Positions 35,079 through 43,987 of a stretch of DNA of 49,957 nucleotides are shown here, piece after piece. This DNA comes from Bacteroidales bacterium (GTDB taxonomy: Bacteria > Bacteroidota > Bacteroidia > Bacteroidales > P3), in the NCBI GenBank assembly GCA_031262295.1, contig JAISIA010000061.1:1-49957 (forward strand). The letters run 5' to 3'. The notes beneath the pieces were generated by a model. It was not told the origin of the DNA. It ran no database searches and saw only the letters and a program-made list of their open reading frames with translations. The translations under genes were made by a program, and so were the position numbers. Within the stretch, counting starts at the first letter, position 1, and each line of letters begins with the position of its first letter.

Positions 35079-36395
35079 ATGAATTACTTTATTTTAATGA
35101 TTATCGTTTTCATTTTGGGCTATTGTTGCATAGCCTTAGAGCACCCTTTGAAGATAAATAAGAGTGCAACGGCTCTCTTACTTGCTGTTTTGCTTTGGAC
35201 GTTCTATGCTGTTTTTTCTGGAAATTACAATCACGAAGACTTAGTTTTGCATCTTGGAGAAACCTCTGAGATTGTCTTCTTTTTGTTGGGTGCTATGACA
35301 ATTGTGGAGATTGTTGATAGGCATGAAGGGTTTAGATTAATAACCGACAGGATTAAGACAACAAATAAGAGAAAATTATTATGGATAGTTGGCATACTAA
35401 CTTTTTTTATGTCGTCAGTATTAGACAATATGACAACAGCAATAGTTATGTGTGCCCTATTAAGAAAGCTAATTGCAGAGAAAAAAGATAGGTGGTTTTT
35501 CTGTGGTATAGTTATTCTTGCTGCAAATGCAGGAGGAGCTTTCTCTCCTATTGGAGATGTTACAACAATTATGCTTTGGATTAAAGGAAATGTAACAGCA
35601 ACTAAGATAATTATTGAAACCTTTATTCCTTCTTTGGTTTCTTTGCTTGTACCTCTAACAGCTATAAGTTTTATGTTAAAAGGCGAAATTCTTACTCCTG
35701 AAAAGAATATGGAGAAAATGCAAAGTAGCATAAACAAAACGCAAAGCATAGTTATACTAATTCTTGGTGTGGGTTCATTATTGTTTGTTCCTATATTTAA
35801 AACCATAACTCATCTTCCTCCTTATCTGGGAATATTGTTTGGACTTAGTTTATTGTGGTTTGTAACAGAGATTATGCACAAGACAAATAAGGAAAACTAC
35901 CAAAGACTAAATGTTTCAAATGTTATAACCAAAGTTGATGTTCCTTCTGTTTTATTTTTCTTAGGAATATTAATGGCTGTTGCTGCCCTACAAAGTGCAG
36001 GGCATTTAAAATTGCTTTCTTCCACCTTAAATACTATTGGAAATATTTATGTAATAGATTTAATCATTGGAATATTCTCTTCAATTATAGATAATGTTCC
36101 TTTGGTTGCAGCTGCAATAGGAATGTATCCTACTGCAAGTGCAGAAATGGCTATTGCAAATCCAGATTTAGCACATTTTGTTGTTGATGGTGCTTTCTGG
36201 GAATTTTTAGCCTATTGTGCAGGAACAGGAGGTAGCATCCTAATTATAGGTTCTGCCGCTGGCGTTGCCATAATGGGAATGGAGAAGATAGACTTTATAT
36301 GGTATTTAAAAAAGATTTCACTTTGGGCATTGCTTGGATATTTTGCAGGAGGTGGAGTATTTGTTTTGTTAAGTAAGTTTGTGCTTCACACATAG
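35079..36395 (+). CDS. nhaD: NhaD-type Na+/H+ antiporter, first copy
   Basis: A 438-residue membrane protein with about 11-13 hydrophobic segments, of the NhaD family within the ion-transporter superfamily. It exchanges cytoplasmic Na+ (or Li+) for protons. Recognisable parts are the N-terminal GYCCIALEHPLKINKSATAL, VLDNMTTAIVM (with the conserved DN), GGAFSPIGDVTTIMLW and the late IDNVPLVAAAIGMY, a pseudo-symmetric pair of half-sites. It lies 39 bp after yidC. The next gene is its close paralogue. A sodium cycle fits a sodium-pumping Rnf. Confidence 0.92.
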   Translation: MNYFILMIIVFILGYCCIALEHPLKINKSATALLLAVLLWTFYAVFSGNYNHEDLVLHLGETSEIVFFLLGAMTIVEIVDRHEGFRLITDRIKTTNKRKLLWIVGILTFFMSSVLDNMTTAIVMCALLRKLIAEKKDRWFFCGIVILAANAGGAFSPIGDVTTIMLWIKGNVTATKIIIETFIPSLVSLLVPLTAISFMLKGEILTPEKNMEKMQSSINKTQSIVILILGVGSLLFVPIFKTITHLPPYLGILFGLSLLWFVTEIMHKTNKENYQRLNVSNVITKVDVPSVLFFLGILMAVAALQSAGHLKLLSSTLNTIGNIYVIDLIIGIFSSIIDNVPLVAAAIGMYPTASAEMAIANPDLAHFVVDGAFWEFLAYCAGTGGSILIIGSAAGVAIMGMEKIDFIWYLKKISLWALLGYFAGGGVFVLLSKFVLHT

Positions 36396-36472
36396 AATAT
36401 AAATTAATGTATAACTTAAAAAAATAGGATTACTAATATAGAAAAAAGAAACTTTAAACTAAAAATATTGCT

Positions 36473-37789
36473 ATGAGTTATTTTATTTTAATGATTATTG
36501 TATTTATTTTGGGCTATTGTTGCATAGCTTTGGAACATCCTTTGAAGATTAATAAGAGTGCAACGGCACTCTTACTTGCTGTTTTCCTTTGGACAATTTA
36601 TGCTCTCTTTTCTGGAATGTACAATCACGAAGAATTGGTTCTTCATCTTGGAGAAACCTCAGAGATTGTCTTCTTTTTGTTGGGTGCAATGACTATTGTT
36701 GAACTTATAGATAGGCATAATGGTTTTGCAATAATAACAGATAATATAACAACAAAGAACAAAAGAAAGCTGCTATGGACAATAAGCCTTCTCACTTTCT
36801 TTATGTCAGCTGTCTTAGATAATATGACATCTGCCATTGTTATGTGTGCCCTATTAAGAAAGCTAATTGCAGACAAAAAAGATCGTTGGTTCTTCTGCGG
36901 TATAGTTATTCTTGCTGCCAATTCTGGTGGAGCTTGGTCTCCAATTGGAGATGTTACAACAATTATGCTTTGGATTAAAGGAAATATAACAGCAACTAAG
37001 ATAATTCTTGAGACCTTCCTTCCTTCCTTAGTCTCACTCTTAGTGCCTCTAACTGTTATAACCTTTATGCTAAAAGGAGAAGTTGTTCGTCCAGAAGGAA
37101 CAATAGAAAAGAAGGAAACTACATTAAACAAAAAGCAAAGCAATATAATATTTTTCATAGGTGTTGCTTCCCTACTTTTTGTTCCTATATTTAAAACCAT
37201 AACTCATCTTCCTCCCTATTTGGGAATACTATTTGGTTTAGGTTTAATGTGGGTTGTAACAGAGATAATGCACAAAACAAATAAGGAAAACTATCAAAGA
37301 CTAAACGTTTCAGCTGTCTTATCAAAGGTTGATGTTTCTTCTGTTTTGTTCTTCTTAGGAATATTGATGGCTGTTGCTTGCCTACAAAGTGCAGGACACT
37401 TGAAATTGCTTTCTGAAAGTTTGGATAAGATAGGAAATATATATGCAATTAATCTAATAATAGGTGTTCTTTCTTCTGTTATTGATAATGTTCCTTTGGT
37501 TGCAGCAGCAATGGGAATGTACCCTATTGCAAGTGCGGAAATGGTTGCAGCAAATCCAGACCTTATACACTTTGTTACCGATGGTGCTTTCTGGGAATTT
37601 TTAGCTTATTGTGCAGGAACAGGTGGAAGTATCCTAATTATAGGTTCTGCTGCTGGCGTTGCCATAATGGGAATGGAGAAGATAGACTTTATATGGTATT
37701 TAAAAAAGATTTCCCTTTGGGCATTACTTGGATATTTTGCAGGAGGTGGAGTATTTATTTTAATAAGTAGATTTATACTTCACACATAA
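36473..37789 (+). CDS. nhaD: NhaD-type Na+/H+ antiporter, second copy
   Basis: The same length as the first copy (438 residues). Aligned without gaps, I count about 73 differences by hand, roughly 83% identity. All key stretches are kept (VLDNMTSAIVM, GGAWSPIGDVTTIMLW, IDNVPLVAAAMGMY); changes gather in the loop around residues 205-230 and in conservative Ile/Val/Leu swaps. The first 20 and last 60 residues are almost identical. This is a tandem duplication in which both copies remain intact, so they may differ in ion preference, pH range or regulation. 77 bp separate them. Confidence 0.92.
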   Translation: MSYFILMIIVFILGYCCIALEHPLKINKSATALLLAVFLWTIYALFSGMYNHEELVLHLGETSEIVFFLLGAMTIVELIDRHNGFAIITDNITTKNKRKLLWTISLLTFFMSAVLDNMTSAIVMCALLRKLIADKKDRWFFCGIVILAANSGGAWSPIGDVTTIMLWIKGNITATKIILETFLPSLVSLLVPLTVITFMLKGEVVRPEGTIEKKETTLNKKQSNIIFFIGVASLLFVPIFKTITHLPPYLGILFGLGLMWVVTEIMHKTNKENYQRLNVSAVLSKVDVSSVLFFLGILMAVACLQSAGHLKLLSESLDKIGNIYAINLIIGVLSSVIDNVPLVAAAMGMYPIASAEMVAANPDLIHFVTDGAFWEFLAYCAGTGGSILIIGSAAGVAIMGMEKIDFIWYLKKISLWALLGYFAGGGVFILISRFILHT

Positions 37790-37811
37790 AAAAAACCTAA
37801 GTCATACTCCC

Positions 37812-37825
37812 ACAATATATATTGT
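37812..37825. promoter_or_regulatory. Perfect 14-bp palindrome before the CoA-transferase gene
   Basis: ACAATATATATTGT, about 70 bp before the ATG, flanked by AAACC and GGTTT. It could be an operator or part of a hairpin; in AT-rich DNA it may be chance. Confidence 0.3.
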
Positions 37826-37893
37826 TTGGTTTATGTAATACAATAAAGAAAAAAAATAAATAAAAAAGTTAAAGAAAAAACAATAATAAGAAA

Positions 37894-39195
37894 ATGCAAA
37901 CATATAAAACACTTACTGCTGAGCAGGCAGTTGAGGTTGTAAAAAACGGAGATCACATTCACCTTTCTTCCGTAGCTTCAACACCTCAAGTATTAGTTGA
38001 TGCTCTTTGTCAAAGAGGAAGAAAAGGAGAGTTGAAAGATGTATATATTCATCATCTTCACACAGAAGGGCAGGCTCCTTATGCAACAAAAGAATTTGAA
38101 GGCATATTTCAACATAATGCTTTCTTTGTTGGAGCCAATGTAAGAAAAGGAGTTCAAGAAGGATATGCAGATTATATTCCAATATTTCTTTCAGAAACAC
38201 AAAGATTATATAGGGATAAATACCTTCCTTGTGATGTTGTAATGCTTCAAGTCTCACCAATGGATAACCATGGTTTTGTTTCTATGGGAACAAGTGTTGA
38301 TGCAACACTTGCTGCAATAGAAAATGCAAAAATAGTTATTGCATTTATAAATCCAAATATGCCTTTCTCTTATGGGGATTCTCTTATTCCAGCAGAAAAG
38401 ATTGACATTTTTGTTGAAGGAGAACAAGAATTATATCCAGCACATTTTTCCCAGCCAACAGAGCAAGAAGAATTAATAGGAAAACATTGTGCAGAACTTA
38501 TAGAAGACGGAGCCTGTTTGCAGATGGGAATAGGCGCTATCCCCAATGCAGTTCTTGCACAATTAAATTCTCATAAAGATCTTGGCATACACACAGAAAT
38601 GTTTGCCGATGGTGTTTTACCCCTTGTGGAAAAAGGAGTGATAAATGGAAAAAATAAGAAATTAGATAAGGGAAAAATGGTTTCCACCTTTCTAATGGGT
38701 TCAAAAAAGGTTTATGATTTTATTGATCGCAACCCAATGGTTGCAATGATGGATGTGGGATATACAAATGACCCATTTATTATAGCACAACAGCCTAAGA
38801 TGACTGCAATAAATTCAGCAATACAAATAGATATAACAGGACAAGTTTGTGCCGATAGCATAGGAACGAAGTTTTATAGTGGAACAGGTGGGCAGATAGA
38901 CTTCATTTATGGTGCCTCAAGAGCAGAAAAGGGTAAGGCAATTATTGCAATGCCTTCAATAACAAATAAGGGTATAAGTAAGATTGCACCCGTTTTAGAC
39001 TTGGGAGCAGGAGTTGTAACAACCCGAAACCACATTCATTGGTTTGTCACCGAATATGGAGCAGTTAATCTTTATGGAAAAAGTCTTCAACAAAGGGCAA
39101 AACTAATAATATCTGTGGCACATCCAGATCATAGAGCCTCTCTTGAAAGGGCAGCCTTTGAACGTTTTGGTCCCCACTTCCAATATATAAAATAG
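37894..39195 (+). CDS. Acetyl-CoA hydrolase/CoA-transferase family protein
   Basis: A 433-residue cytoplasmic enzyme of the Cat1/4-hydroxybutyrate CoA-transferase group. It moves CoA between acyl groups, for example acetyl-CoA to succinate, propionate or butyrate. The family parts seen are LSSVASTPQVLVDAL, HHLHTEGQAPY, the C-terminal-domain start LQMGIGAIPNAV, the catalytic-Glu stretch IHTEMFADG (about 235), then GTGGQIDFIYGA and the late TEYGAVNLYGKSL. It fits with the PFOR product acetyl-CoA and a fermentative end to acetate or butyrate. It may form a unit with ruvX 3 bp downstream. Confidence 0.88.
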   Translation: MQTYKTLTAEQAVEVVKNGDHIHLSSVASTPQVLVDALCQRGRKGELKDVYIHHLHTEGQAPYATKEFEGIFQHNAFFVGANVRKGVQEGYADYIPIFLSETQRLYRDKYLPCDVVMLQVSPMDNHGFVSMGTSVDATLAAIENAKIVIAFINPNMPFSYGDSLIPAEKIDIFVEGEQELYPAHFSQPTEQEELIGKHCAELIEDGACLQMGIGAIPNAVLAQLNSHKDLGIHTEMFADGVLPLVEKGVINGKNKKLDKGKMVSTFLMGSKKVYDFIDRNPMVAMMDVGYTNDPFIIAQQPKMTAINSAIQIDITGQVCADSIGTKFYSGTGGQIDFIYGASRAEKGKAIIAMPSITNKGISKIAPVLDLGAGVVTTRNHIHWFVTEYGAVNLYGKSLQQRAKLIISVAHPDHRASLERAAFERFGPHFQYIK

Positions 39196-39198
39196 TAG

Positions 39199-39603
39199 AT
39201 GGGAAGACTACTTGCAATAGACTACGGAGAGAAAAGGGTGGGCTTAGCCGTTAGTGACAAAAACCGTATCATTGCCACAGCTCTTACAACTATTTCAACA
39301 AAGGATGTTTTCAATTATTTGGATGAATATATAAAAAAAGAGGAAGTTGATGAATTTATTGTTGGGAAAGCAAAACAAATGAACAATACTTTATCTGAAA
39401 GTTCCGTTTTCATTGAACCCTTTGTTGAGGAATTGAAAAAGAGGTATCCAAACATAAAAGTTGTTAGAGTGGATGAGAGATTTACTTCAAAGATGGCTCA
39501 AAATGCGATTCTTTCCTCTGGGGTAAATAAGAAAAAAAGACAGGATAAGGCATTAATTGATAGGGTTAGTGCCGTTATTATCCTTCAAAGTTATATGAAT
39601 TAG
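39199..39603 (+). CDS. ruvX: RuvX/YqgF-family RNase H-like nuclease
   Basis: A 134-residue protein with the RNase H fold, essential in many bacteria; roles in 16S rRNA 5' processing and Holliday-junction resolution have been described. It starts [19 protein letters not shown] (first catalytic Asp), holds the middle glutamate region ([11 protein letters not shown]) and ends with [10 protein letters not shown] and the late [12 protein letters not shown] (last Asp). It is 3 bp after the CoA-transferase and 13 bp before def. Confidence 0.93.
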   Translation: MGRLLAIDYGEKRVGLAVSDKNRIIATALTTISTKDVFNYLDEYIKKEEVDEFIVGKAKQMNNTLSESSVFIEPFVEELKKRYPNIKVVRVDERFTSKMAQNAILSSGVNKKKRQDKALIDRVSAVIILQSYMN

Positions 39604-39616
39604 AAATATTAGCAAT

Positions 39617-40174
39617 ATGATACTACCAATAGTAGGATATGGAAACTCAATATTAAGAAAGGTGGCTAAGGATATAGACCAAGACTATCCCAACCTAAAA
39701 GAACTAATAGACAATATGTATGAAACCATGTACAATGCATCAGGTATTGGATTGGCAGCTCCTCAAATTGACCTTTCAATAAGGCTGATTGTAATAGATG
39801 CAGATGCTTTAAAAGAAAATTATCCTGAGGCTGAGAACTTCAAAAAGGTCTTTATAAACCCTCAAATTGTAGAAGAGAGTGGAGAAAAGTGGTTGTTTGA
39901 AGAAGGGTGCTTATCCTTGCCTAATATTCATGAGGAAGTTTCACGCCATTCAATAGTTAAGGTGCGTTACTATGATGAGGATTTCATTGAAAGAGAAGAA
40001 ACATTTCAAGGAGCAAAAGCAAGGGTTTTTCAACATGAATACGACCATTTGGAAGGAAAAGTCTTTGTTGATAGAATATCCCCTTTAAAAAAAACACTAC
40101 TAAAAAGAAAATTAAACAATATATCAGAAGGAAAGGTTCAAACCTCTTATAGGATGAAACGCCCTAAGGCTTAG
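39617..40174 (+). CDS. def: Peptide deformylase
   Basis: A 185-residue metalloenzyme that removes the formyl group from new N-termini. All three motifs are exact: GIGLAAPQ (43-50), EEGCLSLP (95-102, ligand C98) and QHEYDH (139-144, ligands H140 and H144, catalytic E141). Length is usual. It follows ruvX and precedes a TPR lipoprotein, the usual Bacteroidota order. Confidence 0.96.
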   Translation: MILPIVGYGNSILRKVAKDIDQDYPNLKELIDNMYETMYNASGIGLAAPQIDLSIRLIVIDADALKENYPEAENFKKVFINPQIVEESGEKWLFEEGCLSLPNIHEEVSRHSIVKVRYYDEDFIEREETFQGAKARVFQHEYDHLEGKVFVDRISPLKKTLLKRKLNNISEGKVQTSYRMKRPKA

Positions 40175-40243
40175 TTTTCTCTTTTTGTAATTATTAATTG
40201 ATTATAAATAAGCATTAAGTAAAAATAAATAAATAAAAAAAAT

Positions 40244-40768
40244 ATGAATAAATATTTGATTCTAATTATTGGACTATTGGTTATAGCTTCTTGTAAGCCA
40301 ACAAAGGAGGATAGATTAAAAGAAATAAGAGATTTGGAAAGGCAAACTATGATGGAGGCTAAAACAATATCCGACCAAAGAGCAGATTCTTTGCTTATGA
40401 TGTATGATAAGTTTATTGAAGACTTTCCAACGGATTCCGCTTGTGTTGTTATGCTGTATAATGCCTCTGATATATGCACAAATATAGATAGATGTGATAA
40501 GGCAATAAACTACCTTGAACGTTTAATATCCGACTTTGATGATAATTATATGGAAGAAATATCACGTTTTAAAATGGGATATATATACGAAAAAGCATGT
40601 AAGGATAAAGAAAAAGCAAAACAGGCATATAGGGAATTTATAGATGAGTACCCTAAAAGCGATTTAGCCACAGATGCAACAACAATGTTGGAGATATTAG
40701 ATTTGACAGATTCCCTTATAATGCGAAAATTTGAAGCAGAAAACGACACAACAATTCCATTTGAATAA
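40244..40768 (+). CDS. TPR-containing lipoprotein
   Basis: A 174-residue lipoprotein: signal MNKYLILIIGLLVIASC with lipobox Cys 17. The rest is helical with TPR-like repeats, seen in ADSLLMMYDKFIEDFPTDS, CDKAINYLERLISDF and KAKQAYREFIDEYPKSDLA, the pattern also found in BamD/CpoB-type proteins. It probably stands at the inner face of the outer membrane as an adaptor. In Bacteroidota I would expect thrS next; here element copy 6 and the accessory cluster follow. Confidence 0.85.
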   Translation: MNKYLILIIGLLVIASCKPTKEDRLKEIRDLERQTMMEAKTISDQRADSLLMMYDKFIEDFPTDSACVVMLYNASDICTNIDRCDKAINYLERLISDFDDNYMEEISRFKMGYIYEKACKDKEKAKQAYREFIDEYPKSDLATDATTMLEILDLTDSLIMRKFEAENDTTIPFE

Positions 40769-40943
40769 GATGTTTTGATTAGGAAAACATATATATATTC
40801 TATCAATTATCAATAAAAATATTCAATTTATTACTTTTTGCAAAAAAATTAACAATATTTTTCGCAAATTCCCCAAATTTTAACATTTCTTTCATCAAAA
40901 AAACACAAAATTTGATGAATTTTTAACATTTTACTCAATTTTT

Positions 40944-40976
40944 GTCGGCAACCGACCTTTGTTTTTCCTAACGGAA
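40944..40976 (+). repeat. Double-hairpin cassette in copy 6
   Basis: GTCGG-CAA-CCGAC (40944-40956), CTTTG, then TTCC-TAAC-GGAA (40965-40976). Followed by T-rich sequence, so it may also end transcripts from the lipoprotein gene. Confidence 0.7.
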
Positions 40977-41079
40977 TTTCAGCTTTTCAAATTATTAATT
41001 ATCAATATAATCCAAACATATTTTAATTTATTTTTCTAAATTTTTCCTTAAAAAAGTCAAATCCTTATTTTTTCAGAAA

Positions 41080-41185
41080 AAAACGAAGATTTCTTTAAAT
41101 AAAACGCTGTTTTATTTTGCTAAAACGAAGAAATAATTTACTAAAACGAAGATTTATTTTCCTAAAACAAGGTTTTAGTCAGAGG
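41080..41185. repeat. 21-bp phased array, copy 6 (five units)
   Basis: AAAAC boxes end at 41084, 41105, 41126, 41147 and 41168, all 21 bp apart. Unit 2 is AAAAC-GCT-GTTTT and unit 5 AAAAC-AAG-GTTTT. Confidence 0.92.
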
Positions 41186-41257
41186 TAATACGCTAATAAT
41201 TAAGTGATTATTTTATAAAAATAAAGAAAAATGAAATTTGGGGATATTAATGCTTTA

Positions 41258-41314
41258 TTGCCCTAAAAGAAACTTTGTTTAGCAAAGATACAAAAAAGAT
41301 TTGATATATGCAAA
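41258..41314 (-). promoter_or_regulatory. Element promoter, copy 6
   Basis: Minus-strand TTTG (41314-41311), 20 bp, TATCTTTG (41290-41283). The -7 dyad is imperfect here: TTGCC (41258-41262) with AGCAA (41281-41285), 28 bp. It reads towards the 3' end of the TPR-lipoprotein gene. Confidence 0.65.
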
Positions 41315-41345
41315 TGGGGTTTTCCAATTTGGGAGGTTTAGGCTT

Positions 41346-41371
41346 TTAACATTTGAAGGGAAAAATGTTAA
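41346..41371. promoter_or_regulatory. 9-bp dyad upstream of element promoter, copy 6
   Basis: TTAACATTT (41346-41354), 8 nt, AAATGTTAA (41363-41371), 31 bp from the -33 box. Confidence 0.65.
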
Positions 41372-41400
41372 ATATTTTTTGAAATTACATTTTTCATATA

Positions 41401-41592
41401 TCAAAACAATGGGATTCATTTTCTTATCTATATGATAGTATAAACAAATAATGATAATTTATACACAGAAACAATGCTTATAAGAGGGTAAATTCGCTTA
41501 TTATTGGTTACTTTGTGTAATTCCATTTGCTGATTTGCCCTGCTGAATTATGACAAAAATAAATGCCGCTTGGCGGGCGGTTGCCGACAAAG
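41401..41592. other. Gap with fused hairpin strings
   Basis: No gene. At 41566-41588 two cassette hairpins stand side by side in shortened form: CCGC-TTG-GCGG and CGG-TTG-CCG. The rest is AT-rich with nothing recognised. Confidence 0.5.
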
Positions 41593-41685
41593 TTAATCTT
41601 TTTGTTTTTTATCTTCTTGCATATTTATATTTTTAATGGATATATCAACACCTTGTACTTTTATTATAGACATTTTATTAGACAT
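41593..41685 (-). pseudogene. Remnant resembling the N-terminus of a KilA-N-domain protein
   Basis: A 30-codon ORF beginning MSNKMSIIKVQGVDISI and ending EDKKQKD. Bacteroidota KilA-N-domain proteins often begin with a similar I-x-VQGxxISI strand followed by the EDYISLTDIA stretch. Here the similarity stops just there and a hairpin string and element DNA follow. I infer a gene cut down to its first 25-30 codons. With so few residues a chance match or a real micropeptide cannot be ruled out. Confidence 0.35.
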
Positions 41686-41771
41686 AGATTATTGTCTTTA
41701 TAAGTTAAACGATTTTTTTATAAGTTGTAAGATAAATAAATTTATTTATTGAATTAAAGTCTTTATTAATA

Positions 41772-42398
41772 TTATTCAGATATGTTATTTATAGAAATCT
41801 TTTCCCAAGATTTTGTATTATTATAATGCAATTTTTGAAATAATATAGTATTATTATCAATCCACTTTATGTTTTCTGGAATCCAATTATCTTCAAGATT
41901 TATATTAGTTATAAGATTTAATTTATAATTATCCATTAACCATATTTGAATAATATTAGGCATTTGGTCATATTCCATAATTTGTGAAGCATTTATTAGA
42001 TATTTCATATCTGGTGATATGTATATATTTCCAATAATTTCTATCTTTTCTCCATTATAATCATTAATTAATAATATTTTTGATATTTCATAATAATAAA
42101 CTTCAAAACACAAATAATTATTAAATCTTCCAATATATAAATATTTTACATAAGATGGATTATCTTCTGAATTAGAATCTGTAAGTATTATATTTTTATT
42201 ATTATTTAATTTTATATTATAGCTGTTGTTTTCTTTTTTTAATTTATTATTAGTGTCTAATCTTATGCCAACATCATTATGAGATAAATAATAATCTTCG
42301 CTAATATCACTTATCAAACAATTAATGTTATTTGTTATTATCTGACCAAAAACACTTTGTTGTATTAATAAGATTAATATAAATATTATTCTTTTCAT
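41772..42398 (-). CDS. Unknown secreted protein, very AT-rich
   Basis: A 208-residue protein with a signal peptide (MKRIIFILILLIQQSVFGQ). The mature part is rich in Asn, Ile and Tyr. Stretches such as GNIYISPDMKYLINASQI and NWIPENIKWIDNNTILFQKL resemble strands of beta-propeller-like repeats, but I cannot name a family. It is the last gene of the accessory cluster. One sampled line inside it is about 20% GC against 33% in secA, so it is unlike its housekeeping neighbours. It may be a fast-evolving or transferred gene. Confidence 0.6.
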   Translation of the reverse strand: MKRIIFILILLIQQSVFGQIITNNINCLISDISEDYYLSHNDVGIRLDTNNKLKKENNSYNIKLNNNKNIILTDSNSEDNPSYVKYLYIGRFNNYLCFEVYYYEISKILLINDYNGEKIEIIGNIYISPDMKYLINASQIMEYDQMPNIIQIWLMDNYKLNLITNINLEDNWIPENIKWIDNNTILFQKLHYNNTKSWEKISINNISE

Positions 42399-42447
42399 AT
42401 CTTTTGTTTTTTACAATATTTTTAATTAGTTAGGGAATATCTTTTTA

Positions 42448-42759
42448 TTATACATTACGCTTAATGCGGTATAACATTTTTATAAACAATATAAAAATTA
42501 ATGTAGTTATTATTTCTGACATTAGAGCTGATAGATTAATGAAGCCAAATAAAAACATATTTATTTGATCAGATAAAAAATATAAAATAAGTAGTGTTAT
42601 TGTAAAAGAAATTATAAAATGTAATAATAGTAAAAAATATAGCTTAATTTTATTAATTGTGAGTACTTTTCGCAATATAATAAAAAATAAAATTGTTCCT
42701 ACAATATAAAAACCCATACCAGTTAAAAATAATACTATAATATATGCATATAAATCCAT
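42448..42759 (-). CDS. Small membrane protein, three transmembrane segments
   Basis: A 103-residue, strongly hydrophobic protein with segments near 5-29, 38-62 and 72-95, and a basic end (YRIKRNV). Charge pattern would place the C-terminus in the cytoplasm. No family is recognised. It stands between a secreted protein and a single-pass protein of the same very AT-rich cluster. Confidence 0.55.
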   Translation of the reverse strand: MDLYAYIIVLFLTGMGFYIVGTILFFIILRKVLTINKIKLYFLLLLHFIISFTITLLILYFLSDQINMFLFGFINLSALMSEIITTLIFILFIKMLYRIKRNV

Positions 42760-42812
42760 TTTTATTTATTATATATTATTATTATTTCTTTAGATTTATG
42801 AAAATACAAAAC

Positions 42813-43136
42813 TTACCTATAACTATTTTCCCATTGTCCAATATCAGAATAATAAAATTTATTTTGATCTATTGACATCATAAATGAAATCATATAAGAT
42901 GAATCTGGACGAATATCATAATAAATTTCGTCAGCACCTTCATTATTTTTTATTTCAATTTCATCCAAAGAGTAAGGTAATCTATTATTATCATTTTTGA
43001 ATTGCTCAATTTGCTTAATTATATTATTGCTTTTATATGTCAATCTATATTCTCTTCCATTTATAAGCCAATATGAAAAAAATAAACACAATAATAATAT
43101 AGAAATTAGTATTAAAGCTATTTTAAATTTGTTCAT
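42813..43136 (-). CDS. Single-pass membrane protein, pseudopilin-like tail pattern
   Basis: A 107-residue protein: one N-terminal membrane segment (about 5-25), then a soluble part. IIKQIEQFKNDNNRLPYSLDEIEI recalls the helix-then-P-x-SL turn found after the hydrophobic helix of pseudopilins and related small proteins. There is no prepilin cleavage site, so this is only a likeness. Its neighbours are a lipoprotein gene (36 bp before it) and a membrane protein gene (53 bp after). Confidence 0.55.
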   Translation of the reverse strand: MNKFKIALILISILLLCLFFSYWLINGREYRLTYKSNNIIKQIEQFKNDNNRLPYSLDEIEIKNNEGADEIYYDIRPDSSYMISFMMSIDQNKFYYSDIGQWENSYR

Positions 43137-43172
43137 AGTTTTGTTATTTTAGTATAATTATAGTTTCTTTAA

Positions 43173-43976
43173 CTAATCTTCTGTGTCTGGTTCTGGAGGA
43201 AAATCTACATCAGGATTTATTAAAATTTCTCCTGTACAACAATCTCTTTCTACATAAGAATTAAATTGTTGTCTAATATTCCATAAATTTATACTATCAT
43301 TAATTTTATATTTATTAATATCAGGTAAAATATAATGATTCATTATAGCCATTGTTAGCTGATCTATCATATTAAATATTGATTGCTGACCATTAATATC
43401 TGTCATAGTTGTTCCAAAATATTCAGTGTTTATTTCATTGTTTTTTATTCCTAAATAAATAGCACTGGCAGGACCATACTTTTCCATCCAAGAAGTATCA
43501 CCTCTATAAGGATAGTAGTGTTGTTTTGCATTACTTTGTAAGTTGTTTAATGCCGACTTAAATAATCTGTCTTCACTTTTATTAATATCAAATACGTATG
43601 TTCCTTTTAAAGGGTTATAACCTATTTGAGGTATAATAGAAATCATCCATTTTCTATTAACAATTCGTAAATTATAAATAAATCCCAAATAATGTGATAT
43701 TGCACTATTTGCAACATCTATTGTATCGTATTTAAAATTATTTATATCAAGATTTTGTTTTAAGTAAAAATGTCCAAAATCAGAAAAAACAGAGTCGTCA
43801 GAATAGCGGGAAAGGAATAATTTATATTCATCCCATTTAAGAAAAGTATAGAATTTATTGTCAATTAAAAATACATAATATCCATTTTCATCCAAATAAA
43901 CTCCTTCCTTATAATTTTTACTGCAAGAAGTTGCAAAGAATAAAAGTATGATTATAAAAAAATATTTTGGTGTCAT
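43173..43976 (-). CDS. Unknown lipoprotein
   Basis: A 267-residue protein with a lipoprotein signal ending FFATSC (Cys 18). The mature part starts with GVYLDENGYYVFLIDNKFYTFLKW, a strand-rich opening, and has a Trp/Tyr-rich middle (ISIIPQIGYNPLKGTYVFD) and a late Cys pair in ERDCCTG. No known family. It begins 11 bp after the stop of the double-barrel gene, so it is in the same unit and may be a surface or periplasmic partner of that barrel. Confidence 0.6.
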   Translation of the reverse strand: MTPKYFFIIILLFFATSCSKNYKEGVYLDENGYYVFLIDNKFYTFLKWDEYKLFLSRYSDDSVFSDFGHFYLKQNLDINNFKYDTIDVANSAISHYLGFIYNLRIVNRKWMISIIPQIGYNPLKGTYVFDINKSEDRLFKSALNNLQSNAKQHYYPYRGDTSWMEKYGPASAIYLGIKNNEINTEYFGTTMTDINGQQSIFNMIDQLTMAIMNHYILPDINKYKINDSINLWNIRQQFNSYVERDCCTGEILINPDVDFPPEPDTED

Positions 43977-43987
43977 TAAAATTAATT

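Larger units (their letters stand above)
40812..41400 (+). repeat. Intergenic element copy 6 (subfamily 2, near complete)
   Basis: Between the convergent TPR-lipoprotein gene and the accessory cluster. Order as in copy 5, but the cassette (40944-40976) replaces the linker seen in copy 5. End repeats: CCCCAAATT (40871-40879) and AATTTGGG (41326-41333). Confidence 0.88.

Noticed and set aside
36643..37200. 185-residue minus-strand ORF in nhaD copy 2 (and its twin at 35231-35806)
   Set aside because: Shadow frames of the antiporters. Both exist because the two genes are similar; the product is low-complexity and has no start signal.
37801..37850. Terminator after the second nhaD gene
   Set aside because: The 14-bp palindrome has only A/T-rich arms and no T-run directly after it.
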